Positions 45,290 through 56,586 of a stretch of DNA of 64,000 nt are shown here, piece after piece; positions within the stretch are counted from its first letter, which is position 1, and each line of letters starts with the position of its first letter. The notes under the pieces are model-generated. The model worked only from the letters and a program-made list of their open reading frames with translations. It did not search any database and was not told where the DNA came from. The position numbers and the translations under genes are program-made. The DNA comes from Acheta domesticus (Eukaryota; Arthropoda; Insecta; Orthoptera; Gryllidae), in assembly GCA_031308135.1 (NCBI GenBank), contig JAHLJT010003656.1:56340156-56404155 (forward strand). The letters run 5' to 3'.

Positions 45290-46230
45290 TGTAACGCCGC
45301 GCCTCTAGCCATCCCTTTCCTCGTCCGCGGCTTTCGAGGAGGAAAACTGCAGCGGAAATATTACCCTCGCTTTCCGGGGCGAATTTCTCCCACTTATTTC
45401 CGCAACTTCCTCCCAGTGCTCCTGCGCAAGATGGCCTCATAACCGCCGTTATTTTTACGCCCCGAGCGGCGCGGGGCGGGGCGGGGCGGGGCGGGGCGGC
45501 GGGCCGACTGGCTCGTCGACCTGTATGGCCCGAGCGCGTTGACGGATGCGGCGGGCGGGTGTTCGGCGAAAGAGCCCACTTTGAGGAGGACCCACTTCCT
45601 GCGCACTGACTCACTTCCGGGCACGCTGAGCCCTCGCCAGGCCAGGCCAGGCGCCCGTCGCACCGCCCTCTTGGCAGCGTCCGCCTCCTTCATTGGGCAG
45701 TGCCCCGCATCGCAACGCCCCACCCCGCCACCCCCGCCGCCTCGGTGGCCCCCGGTATTTCTGGCGCTCGCCGCTCGCGGGGCCCGCCGTCGCAACCACC
45801 GCCACCGCCTCCGCCACCGCCTCCGCCACCGCCTCCGCCACCGCCACCGCCTCCGCCACCGCCTCCGCCACCGCCTCCGCCACCGCCTCCGCCACTGCCT
45901 CCGCCACTGCCTCCCCCATTGCCTCCGCCACCGCCACCGCCACCGCCACCGCCACCGCCTTCGCCTCCGTCACCGCCTCCGCCACCACCTCCGCCACCAC
46001 CTCCGCCACCACCTCCGCCTCCGCCACCGCCTCCGCCACCACCTCCGCCACCGCCACCTACCTCCGACTCGGCCACCACCGCCATCGTCTTTGCCTCTGC
46101 CTCCGCCACCACCACCGCCGCCGCCACCACCGCCGCCTCCACCGCTATCGCCACCGGAAACGCAGTCGTCCTGCTGGAACCGCAGCGCCAGAGCCCTACG
46201 GAATGATGCACTCGCCCGATTCATCATTTC
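45290..46230. promoter_or_regulatory. CpG island with GC-box repeats and a CCGCCN array
   Basis: About 940 bp, CpG-dense. 45470-45500 holds five GGGGC repeats (GC-box-like). 45795-46160 is a (CCGCCA/CCGCCT)n array that creates poly-proline, serine/alanine or poly-glycine frames on both strands. None is credible as a protein. A CCATCTTGCGC motif near 45424-45434 looks like a YY1-type site. If a promoter, a minus-strand gene including 44902-45041 is possible. Confidence 0.5.
45795..46160. repeat. (CCGCCN)n simple repeat, about 365 bp
   Basis: Triplet/hexanucleotide array, mostly CCGCCA and CCGCCT with scattered variants. It explains frames of up to 245 codons across it. Confidence 0.95.
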
Positions 46231-47301
46231 CCATTCGCCTTCCTGTTCGTTTGCATTTTCATTACCTGCTTCCTGAATATCATCTTTATCAAATAATTTT
46301 CATCGCCTTCTGCTACACCTTCACAGTTCTAACATTATCTGGAATATCAACTTCTTTATCTTTGGTTAAAAGCACTCCAAGTTAATTAATTTAGAATTCG
46401 TCAAACTGACTACATTTCTCAAAGTACGCATATTAGTGCAATTTGATATTTAGCAGTATTAACAATAATATAATTTTATTCAATAAAAATTACAATTTTT
46501 TTTAATAAATAGAGAGAATGCTTTGTAATATTTACATTTGGGTGTAATTAATTTTGATTTTTCTTTTTTTCTGTGGTATTCTTTCTTCCGTAAATGTCAA
46601 CGGTAAAAGTTTCTAGTTTCAAGAAACCCTTAAGACCTCTTTTGTGGGTGCTGGTATCTTATGAAAACTCAGACAAAGCCTTCAATTAGACATTTTCAGC
46701 TGCTTGTCATTTGTCCTGATAGGTGTTAATGACAGAGTGTTTTTCGTGGGAGTTATCGCCTTTCGCCTGAGTATAACAGAAATTAGAATCGATCGATCGA
46801 TGTCGATTTTGATTCAAATATACAGTTCATCTGTCAGTCAGAAAACATTTGAAATTCTAGTAATGATTTGCAAGTCTCAACTACGTTCGAAATCCTTCAA
46901 ATCTTTACAGCGTGGTGCAGTCAGACGCAAGGCTTTTTAATTAATGACAACACTACAAATACAGCCGTCCTCCGACGCACAAAAGGTAGCCATACGTTAA
47001 TGTGGAGATTTGAGCGCGGCCATGTTCACTTCAACTTCAATTGAATCGAATACATGACTGTAACAACGCTGCAAACATTGTAGAAGAGTGAATCCAAATC
47101 AATCACTAGGAAAGAGTGATTCAACTTACCCAACTACTTGTCACGAGGGTGAAAAAGAAGCAGAAACTGTACAATCCGGCTATTAAATCTGATATTAATA
47201 TTATTTACTTCTATCTCACTTCGTATACCACGCATTGTGCTCTACGAAAAGCATAACAGAGTAGGAACTTCGGAATATTGGACTTATACTCTGATTCATC
47301 C
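46231..47301. other. Unannotated AT-rich stretch
   Basis: GATCGATCGATCGAT occurs near 46790. No gene or mobile element recognised. Confidence 0.4.
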
Positions 47302-47439
47302 ATAGTGGCGCCTCAAGGCCACGAGCTGGAAGTAGAGAGGGTCACTGTCATCCAATCGGGACTTAAAGTTTGGTTCTGAAATTACCGATTGGATGACGAA
47401 GTTCCCTTCTCCTAGTTCGTGACCTTGAGGCGTCACTAT
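47302..47439. mobile_element. Fold-back MITE with ATAGTG ends
   Basis: The left arm ATAGTGGCGCCTCAAGGCCA... and the inverted right arm ATAGTGACGCCTCAAGGTCA... agree at 23 of the first 26 positions, and similarity continues inward to a shared TCATCCAATCGG. About 138 bp, so most of the element is stem. Tips fit a TA-inserting (Tc1/mariner-like) MITE. It explains the 65-codon minus frame here. Confidence 0.8.
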
Positions 47440-50400
47440 AAGTAAATAACAAAATAGGGATGGTTTTCCAGTGCCAACGTCGGAGTCTAACATTTGGAGA
47501 AGCGTTAATTTGGATTTTTAATACATTTCTGACATGCGTGGACAGAAATGATTAACTTACCGAGGTTTATTAGAGAGTCGATATTGTAGGCCATAGATCG
47601 ACATTTCAGATAACGTATTCTTTTCGACGGTCCATTCACAGAGAACCCAACCGGAATTGTAAAGAATTAATTTCTTATTGTTTGCTTGAACTTAATTCGG
47701 AAAGAGCTAACCCCTGTTAATTTTTAATACATGGCTTACATAGAGCACGTTTTATAATTGTTTATGTAAAGCCCAATTACAAAAGTTACGGAAGCCATTT
47801 ATACTATTAATTATTACAATAAACTGAAATTTAGCGAATATTTTGTCAACAATTCTTGCCAAATGCACTCATTTCTTTCTGTACTCAGAATTCAAATGGT
47901 AAATAGCTTAGGTAAGAAAACGTGCACAGAATAAACTTCTTTCCACAGCACGTCACATACATTTGATGTAAAATTAAATAAAAGTAAATAAATAAATTAT
48001 ATTTTTTTGTACTCAGATCAAATTTCTTCTATTTCGCTTGGAAGAGTTTTGTATTGTGATCGGCGGGCAGCACGAAATATAGCCGGCAGAAAAAAAATAG
48101 TAGATTTGGTCATTGCCAAATATTTATTCTAAAGATGAATGAAATTTATTTCACGAAAACGATTTATCTTTACAAAATGTATTGAAGAAAGAATGTCCTT
48201 CAATTCCTTCTAAACACATGTTTTTAAATGTCTCATAACCAGGACTGCTGAACTCCCCTGAATTTGAATCTTCTCCAATCCCATGAACTTACTCCCAAAC
48301 GTTTAAAATGTAACGTAAATAAACATTCAATTTTAAACCATTTAAAATCCTGTCGCAAACATAGACAAAAATGACTACTATTCGAAATAATATCTTGAAT
48401 CTTGCAGTTTAGATCAATGATATCAGCAAATCAAGAAATAACCACAAATAAATACTCACACCCTCAGAAAGGCACGAGATATATAATTTTAATATTAGGA
48501 ACTCTAAATAAATTCAAAAATAAGAAAATATTATTGTAAATGGTTTTGGATTGCAAGCCAAAGTTACCTTTGCATTTTCATGAACACGCTTTTATTTGTT
48601 TGTGAACATGGAGAAAATTGTCTGCATATCTGGTTGAATACGTATGTAATGCCCGTGTCATTTCGTGCGAAATGACTTGGATACACGTCTTTCAACATGA
48701 TTTACGCACCATCTCATGCCCAACAAGTGCTTCCGCGGCGATATTAAAGCAACAATTTCTCAAGTCAAGCAAATTGGAGTAAATCAGTCTTCAGCTTGTC
48801 TGGCTGTCCGCATGACGGGTGGCGTACGTCCAAAATTACCTTCTGGCAGGGCGACTCCCGGTCTGTGAACACGCGGTGTCGCGAAAATTGCAATGTACTA
48901 TTTTGCGTGTGTCTCTTGACGCGCTATTTCGGATGAAGCGGCTCATCAGAACATGCTTGAAATATGAATGAGTATGTTCTTAGAAGAGCATGAAATAAGT
49001 GAGCATCACTGCGCTCAATTTTTTAAAGTCTTACTTGCAATGAGCATTCGTAACGGTAAAGTGCAGAGTTTACTTCTGTGAATTTAGTTTAATTTTGCAT
49101 CCAACTCAGTAATTTCTTCAAAATTCTTTCGAAACAGTCTCGTCTTCATTATATCTAGGCTAAATGATTTATACTGAACTTCATAAAAGTAGCATTAGAA
49201 ATGTGATAGGAGATAGCTCGAGAGTAAAAAAGTGTAGCGGTTTTATTATCGGGTGGATTGATTCCCTGTGAGCATATGCCGACTTTCACCTGACAGAAAA
49301 CATAAAGCCCAATATTATGGAGATTTTGCTTTGATATCTCGGATTGATAATAATTAAAGAATCACCCTAACTCGCGATAATGATACCCACAATTACAGAT
49401 GCATACCGACTCCTTAAATCTCGTACAATTTTATACATAATTTTAATTTTAAAAAACTTATTTGAAGTAAGGAACCTTTTGAGAAAGGTTAACTTTTACA
49501 TTTCACGCCAATAAACATACATGCCTTCATAGATATTATATTTAGTGACATTTTACCAGACAGTTTATGTAGTCTCTGAAGACTCAAAGTTTTCGTGGAG
49601 AATAAATTAATGAACCTTCACTCGTCAGGCAATTCTGGAAATAAGTTAGAGTGACGTCTTAACCTTGGTGACTACTCTGACACAGATCTACGATGTTTGG
49701 AGCAAACATTAGACACTTCACATTAGGAATTCTAAGCGTTTGATTTTTACTGAAAACGTAATCGAGTCTTTGGTGAATTCCTTATCCTACTTACAACTGA
49801 GCTGAAGATTTCCTCCATTTTAGGTTCCGAGGTATTTCAAAGAGAAAAAGAAAAGTGTATCATAAGTACACAATAATCAATTTAAGAATTTAGAAAAATC
49901 ATATATTTTGATTTAAATATAAGAATTTAGTAAAATCATTCATTTTGTCATAAAATCATAATGCACAATGATTTAAAAAGAAAGATTAGCATTTCAACAT
50001 CTTTCGACTTTCAATGTAAATTACATGGGATTTTTGGTATTTCAATATCCCATTACTCCTTACCGGCACAGAAGAGCAAATCCAATTGATTCAAAGTCTC
50101 AGTGCCTTCTGAAAATTTTCCAATGATTCGTTTTCCTTTTAACTTTGTGTAAGGTTATTAACGTTTTCATCATCATGCAAATAATGATAATGGATATTTT
50201 ATCAGTTCTGTGTATCTAATAATCCTAGTGAAAAATAAGTTTAGAAAAAGAGTCTCAAATTTTTTTTCAAAATAATGTACAGGATTGAATTTCATTCTTA
50301 TCGTTAATGGCGAGTCTCATTTTCAAAAGGATAAGGAACTTAAGGACTTTTATATCCGCCTCCGTTTTTTTATGAAGCGAAGAGGTCACTTTGTACGGTC

Positions 50401-51399
50401 TTTTATGTGCCGCCATAAAACAACCGTTTGGTCGCCCATTCTGCAAACCGCGCAATCTGGGAAGAGGACGTTTGGGCTGCAACGTTACGATATACAAGAA
50501 ATTGACTTTTTTCTGCACTACTCGTAGTATTCTCCAGGCCTAATTAACAACTCGCCTGATCTATATATATAATCACAGACCTGACTTGTTTTGATTCAAC
50601 AATCCTACTTAATGAGAAGCTGATTGCGGAACCAGGTAAATGTAGGTATATTGCAGTTTATAGAAATACAACAATGAATGTGTCTCATTAACTTGAAAAT
50701 TGTTACAAAAATTTAAAACAATTGCAGTAAAATGCGTAGGTTTCGACAACTGACCAAAAAACAGCAGTAAAATAGACTTACCATTTAACAAGCACAAAAT
50801 ATCGTTTTTAAATATGAAAATCTTCAAAATTCTTTGCTATGATTTTACATAAATAAAAGTGTGCTCACGCGAATAGGCATTTCATTTTAATGGTGTTTTT
50901 TGAACCCGGGTGTGTTTTTGTTGATGATGTATAACCTCAATGAAAGTTCAAATCAAGACCTAGAGAAATAATTCTCTGACCTCTCACTCTACGTCTATAT
51001 CTATATCTACAGTGGTATGATGATGCGCTAATTTGCAGTTACTCGTGCCTTCGAGCCACTGTAGAGAAACTATCCATTACATAAATAAAAACTAATGCAC
51101 ATCTGTAAAGTGATAATCCGACTGATCTGGTTAAATAAAAAATAAAAATAAAAAAGGATCGAAACGGTGAGTTAAACGATTAAAATTAAATTATTAAATG
51201 TTGACAATTCGTAAGAATGGAATTTTAGTGAAGAAAATACATGATCAGTCTCAATGGTCGCCAAAGTAACGTGCCAAAACCATCCGTCAAGGACGTTATT
51301 TTCACTTCTGACTAACGCGTTTTACACATGGAGAGGTCGAACTCGAGTCAATAGAAGAATGAATAATTCCCACGAGCGATTGACCCCGAGCCCAAAAAA
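47440..51399. other. Four-kilobase AT-rich stretch without supported features
   Basis: The longest quiet interval. A perfect palindrome GTCATTTCGTGCGAAATGAC lies at 48657-48676. Overlapping frames of 80-83 codons on both strands at 50267-50527 have no support. Some AT microsatellite-like tracts occur. Confidence 0.4.
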
Positions 51400-52330
51400 A
51401 AGCGCGCGGTTTTCGGCAGGTTGCCATCCAAATTCCGTCCACTCAGGCGGCCCGCGCACCGGCGGAGTGGAAGGCGGTGGTGGGCAGGGGGCGGGGCGGG
51501 GCGGGGCGGGCCGAGCCGCAGTGTCCCCGCAGCGGGGTGGGGCGAAGGGACGGCAAGTCAAAGGCAGCGGGGCGAAGGGACTGCCGATCGGCATTCAGGA
51601 CGGCCGCGGGCCGACCGCCGGTCAGCTGCGCGTGAAATCGCCGCAACGTGTGCCCTTCAACCTCCGCCTCCCCGTCCCCATCACCCCGCTCCACGCCCTT
51701 CCTCTCCCCTCCCCGCCCCGCTACGCCTCGCCTCACCGCGCTCCGCCTCGCGCCGACAAATGCCCCCTGACCCGGCTGTCGCCCTTATCCGTATTTATCG
51801 GCAGCGACCCCGATTTTAAGCCCCCTGAATGCAGAAGCACGCGGCGCGGGGCCGGGCGGGAGGGGTGGGGGTAAAGGACGGGTGAGGCCATAAAATTTAA
51901 AACTTTGTCGGGATCATTGTGGGGATTTATACACGCGGCCGGATGCGGCCTGGAGGCTGCGCCGGGGCTGTGTCATTTGGCTCTGACGTCACGACTTACG
52001 AAGCTGCTGCTGCTTCGCAGGCGTTCCCCAGGGCTGCGCATAGGACCCGGCCGAAGAGAGTGAGTGTGTGTGTGTGTGTGTACGCGAGTGAGAGAGGAAT
52101 TTTCGCAAACTCGATTCACGGGAAGCGATTTCTGGGGCCGGTGAAGTTACGATGTGTGACTTCGTTGCGAGCAAACTCGCTTAAGGGCCAACTAAATCGA
52201 AGAGGAACGGTGCGGCGCGGCGCGGCGTGGCGTTCGCCCAGAGCGCCTGTCGGCTGCCTGAGAGGCCCCGTGACTAGAAGACCTCGTGGCAGGGAAGCGA
52301 GGTTTCTGGCGTATAACTTCTTATAATTCT
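51400..52330. promoter_or_regulatory. CpG island, candidate promoter
   Basis: CpG-dense from about 51400 to 51890, then moderately GC-rich to 52330. It contains GGGCGGGGCGGGGCGGGGC (GC boxes) near 51490, TATA-like words near 51888 and 51926, a CRE palindrome TGACGTCA at 51984-51991, and a (GT)n run near 52060. Frames of 97-206 codons on both strands are not credible genes. Direction of any transcript is unknown. Confidence 0.45.
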
Positions 52331-52384
52331 GTCCACCATGGGGGTGAACGTTTGGCGCATTTATACAGGATGTATCATTTAGCC

Positions 52385-52622
52385 CAGTGTTGTCAAGGTC
52401 GATGCCACGTCGTCCGTGGCGAGAGTGCCACGGCGAAATAGCCCCTCCACGCAGTTCATCACTCCGCCACGAGAGGCAACGCCATCCCTATTGTAAAACG
52501 GCAGGGTTACTACTACTCGTAATAGTTCCCTTTCCTGACGCTAGTATCGCAGAGAAGCTCGTGGCACGCTACCGTGCCATAACGTGTGCCACAGCCACCA
52601 GTAGAAGACCTTGACACCACTG
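52385..52622. mobile_element. hAT MITE family 1, copy 2
   Basis: Tips CAGTGTTGTCAAGGTC and, inverted, CAGTGGTGTCAAGGTC (15 of 16). Flanks ATTTAGCC and ATTTAGTT form a 6-of-8 target duplication. Homologous along its length to 27870-28088 in the same orientation. 238 bp, non-coding. It too lies at the edge of a CpG island. Confidence 0.88.
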
Positions 52623-52908
52623 ATTTAGTTGGATACAGAGAGTGCCACAACGATCGAACGACCGACAAAATACGACCATTACCACTATTGCACATGGTGA
52701 TACGTAGATTTCGGAGTAACTCAAAAGCGGGAATTGTTCGCCTTGCGTCATACCGCGAGAAATCCTGCATTGATGGTTGGTGAAAAGCCAATATTTGCCG
52801 ACTAGTACGTTGCATCCCTCTTGAAAACTACTGTGTTGTGCGCAGTGGTAAACATAATCAATTTCGAGTCAAACGACTAGAGAGCTATCGTCAGTTTGTG
52901 ACGACGCA

Positions 52909-55115
52909 CAGTGGGGCAGGAGGCCTCCAAAGTTGAGAATAAATATTTTAAGTGAACAGAAGAGCAGTAATGGACTGAGTTGATAACAAAAGATGTTAAA
53001 TAACATAAATAAAGCAGAATATAACATTATTCGTTAATTTCAAATTACAGTGTGTTATAAAAACCTTGTTTCAAAACTTGCAGATACAATGTCTGTTAAT
53101 GAAGAAAAGGTTACTCTTAATGATTGCCTTTATCTGTGTGTATCGTCATTGTATGACTTAGTTCTTATCATTATAATGAATCTGAAGACTCAGCAGTATC
53201 ATTATCTTCTGTTTCACATTGTGCTTTTCCAAGCAACATCATATTTAAAACTTCTATCGTAAGTTCTTCAATTTTCTTTGCAGGAAGTGGTCTAAAGCTT
53301 ATGATAACAGGGTCAGATGACACCAGAAGTCGGTAAAAAAATGTCTTTATTGGTTTTGTCTATGGCACACTTACGAGAAAAGTCTTCCCTGAATTTATTA
53401 ATTTCCTTATTACGTGTCTCTTCAGATAACTGACCAATAGGTAGTAAAGATTTCGCCAACACTGCTGGACAATGAATAAGTAGTTTGTGTAGTGTTGGTG
53501 ACATACAGTACCAAGGGTATTTTTCCACATATATTAACACAAATTAACACAAAACGTTTGGAACATTTCTTAATACGAAACCCACTTCAAATGGCGATGA
53601 TCACTATGCGAATTCGTTCTATTAGTTCACGATCAAGACCTGTTACACATGCCGATATCTCAGGATTTTCAAAAAACGATCTTGCAGTATTACTATCAGT
53701 AGAATTGCTAATCTAGGCTTTGGTCTGTCCACTCATAAATTCATATTTTCTTGGAAATCTTTCTGTATTTTTCGTATCTTCAGACTATCAGCTTGGTTCT
53801 CCTCGCCTGCTATGATTTAAGTGGAATTTTGTAGGATATATGCAGCAGGCACTCAAAGCATCGAATCCAAGTGTGCAGTACTGAAATACCAAATTCCAAA
53901 TCTGGGGAGTGAATTTCCATATTTAGACATTTTTCGATATCATCGAATTGTTTAGAAGTCTCTCAACATAAATAGAATAAATGTGAATTTGGTGTCAGTC
54001 AGAGCATTACAAATCTTCCCGTCAATCATAGCAAATATCAAACAGTGCCTTAAAATAATATTCTTACACATCAGATTGATCATAGAGGGTTAGAGATCTG
54101 ACTGTCTATGTATGTTTTCTCAGCTGAAAGCTCCGCACTCTCTGGTTTCAACTGCATTCTGATTGGTCTGCAATGTGTAGTAAACGATGGGCATGGGTTT
54201 TGCCAAAGTACCGTTTCTTTGTCTTCGGGATTTCTTGTTAGCAACTGCAGCGGGATGATAGAAGACAGAAAGATACTGGATCCAGAGATATATGCTTCAC
54301 TGACACTGTCTTTATATATAGGAAAGTATAATGATGTCTGAAGCCATCTTTCATTTATATTAATAAATCTATCGTACATTCTGTTCGGACCATTTCTGCT
54401 TATATTGGGAACTAAATGATTGTATTCATTTTCAGAGGTTTTGGGACAATTAATTATTACTCTAATGTGTTCTTTCAAGAAACAAACCTATTTTTGAATA
54501 TTCTTGTACCCTGTTCCCTTCATAAGACTATGTTCATTCGAGATATGTCTAACGTCGCTTCCAGAGATACTGAAAAAGAACAACGCACGAACTTAGAAAA
54601 AAATATTTTTTTTCGAATGGGGCAAAAACGGGCAAAATTTCTCATTCCATACTTCAAGTAGAATGTATTCACAATTTAATGCAACAAAAATTTTTGCTTG
54701 GACGCATTTGGAAGGTAACTAAATCTTTATCAATTCATGCATTTCTTGCAATTTTACCAAAGGTTGACAAATATATTTTTGTAAGCGAACAGGCACTAAA
54801 TATTCGCAATATTATGACAATAAACTTTTACTTAGCTTTCGATGTATCAGCCATGTTAATTTAGTTCCAAAATTCCTTCGCGTTTACATTATACAAACTC
54901 AAAAACACTAGCATACATCCAGCACGCCCTGCGTAAACTTACCGAATGACCAGATTTGCCGATGCAAAACTCGTATAAAAACACGTCAGGGAACAAGTCC
55001 GTGCATGTTTGAGATAGAGTACTCCTTCCTGTACGCAGCAACAATCAGTAAACATGAATCGGTCGACTTTTGATTTTTGAATTTTACTCATGTTTTACCG
55101 TCTCCTGCCCCACTG
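52909..55115 (-). mobile_element. Degraded DNA transposon with CAGTGGGGCAGGAG ends
   Basis: CAGTGGGGCAGGAG at the left end is perfectly inverted at 55102-55115. Flanking sequence ACGACGCA on the left and TCGACGCA one base beyond the right tip suggests an 8-bp target duplication with one change and a one-base shift. The 2.2-kb interior holds a broken transposase-like gene on the minus strand (separate entry). I recognise the peptide family from arthropod genomes but do not assign a superfamily. Confidence 0.82.
53250..54480 (-). pseudogene. Transposase pseudogene inside the 52909-55115 element
   Basis: On the minus strand, pieces in different frames line up in order. A 132-codon frame (54080-54478) contains WQNPCPSFTTHCRPIRMQL. 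Next come FAMIDGKICNALTD, SKYGNSLPRFGIWYFSTAHL, VDRPKPRLAILL and RSFFENPEISACVTGL-like remnants, the last seen only across frameshifts. A 75-codon frame (53313-53540) contains YPWYCMSPTLHKLLIHC and LPIGQLSEETRN, followed in another frame by SSDPVII. The CRPI, YPWY-MP/S-HK-LIH and LPIGQLSEE words are the usual conserved islands of this transposon protein. Multiple stops and shifts make it inactive. Confidence 0.75.
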
Positions 55116-55364
55116 TTCGACGCATTGTCGCCACAAGATCGTTCTGAGTAACCGGATGATGATGAAGTAGTGATTAGCCTGAATAACGTGGCAATCGGAG
55201 GAAATACGAAATCGTGACGAAAGTCTAACGGCCAATTTCGCCAACATTTATCAGTAGATTAGGCGGTCAAACCACTGACGGGGTGTTAAGCGCCATATTT
55301 TCGTTCCGCCAATGTCATTTCACCTGATGATCGTCAAATATTCAAATCCTGATTCTGACCGACA

Positions 55365-55395
<31 letters not shown>

Positions 55396-55980
55396 TTTAT
55401 TCGTTTTCACAAAAGTTAGCAAATACAGCAGATGCTCCCGAATGAGCAAATGCTTGTGCTGTGGTGCAATTTAAGTAAGCTTAAAATGATAACAAAAACT
55501 TACTACCCTAACGCCACTAGTTTCAGCAGTGAGAGCAATCACAAGGTGAAGCGGCGGTAGCCCCCAAGGTGCAGCGTCTAGATATGCGATAAGGGCGCAT
55601 CTTGAAAAGGAAGTGTTTTGTTATCGCGGCAACAACACCTTGAAGTAACCACTTGGCCGACGACACGTTCAGGTGCGTACACGTACAGGTACAGTATGCG
55701 TTGGTGACCGTTAACGTCTTTAATTTCATTGATAAGTCATATCAGCGGCCGCTGAGTTTTTCACTATCAAGGACGATGACGCACACAAACTTCCAATTCT
55801 CGAGGATAATTCTTAAATAATTAACACAAATTTCAACTTTAAACATTTTTAATACTCTAAGAACTTTAAGAATTTGTATTCTTTAAATATTCAACATACA
55901 CTATGTGCGACTATTGGCAATAGACCAATCAGAATGTCCTTGGATTGTTAGTTGTATTCACTCGAACTGTAGGTAATAAC
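55116..55980. other. Unannotated stretch with (AAT)n microsatellite
   Basis: (AAT)n at about 55364-55392. No gene seen. The last 8 bp (GTAATAAC) are the target duplication of the next element. Confidence 0.45.
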
Positions 55981-56586
55981 TAGGGGGCGGATTTTAATGA
56001 AATTCCATTATTTTTCTTTTCGCTTTAGAACAATTCCGTTTAGTATAGAAATTAATTTAATGTTATAACAAAAGGGAAAGACCCATTTTTATACGAAATT
56101 GGTTTGCATTTTTCGTCGATTTTATCAATACATTTTAATATCATTTAATGGTACTTGCTTCAAATAATATTTACCACATGCAACAGATGTTCTCCACAAA
56201 ATTCCTGAGTACCTGTACCTGGTTTCGATTTCGATTTCTTCGCTCAGAAGTTGTAATGTCAGACATTGTGAGAATGAAATCCTAGGTTCCTACAACGCCT
56301 GTCAACGCTATTGACGGTTCAGCCGATTTCGGGATAACTGAAGACAGAGATTTTATGGCAAAGAACAGTCCAAACTAAAATTTTGAAGGCTGAGCTCACT
56401 TGAGCGAATAGAAAAAACCTCGATTACATCAGAAATGTGTCCAACAGCTTTAGTTGTTTATCCAAACTGGTTTTGAGTGCATTTTTTACGTAATTTTTCT
56501 TGTTTTTAGGGCATTTTAAAAACATTTTAAGAGCATTTTATTGATCATTTTTGGCGATGTTTTAGGTCATCATAACCCGCTCCCGA
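55981..56586 (+). mobile_element. hAT-like non-autonomous family 3, copy 2
   Basis: Starts TAGGGGGCGGATTTTAATGA. The right end reverse-complemented starts TCGGGAGCGGGTTATGATGA (15 of 20 match). Flanked by identical 8-bp GTAATAAC (55973-55980 and 56587-56594). Homologous to 41966-42634. 606 bp, no transposase, no long frame. Confidence 0.87.

Noticed and set aside
45394..46385. Poly-proline, poly-glycine and A/T-rich frames
   Set aside because: Produced by the CCGCCN array on both strands at once.
50267..50527. Overlapping 83- and 80-codon frames on opposite strands
   Set aside because: Both are near the length expected by chance, and neither has splice signals or recognisable sequence.
51254..52326. 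Frames of 97-206 codons across the CpG island
   Set aside because: Open in several frames on both strands, with A/R/P-rich composition only.
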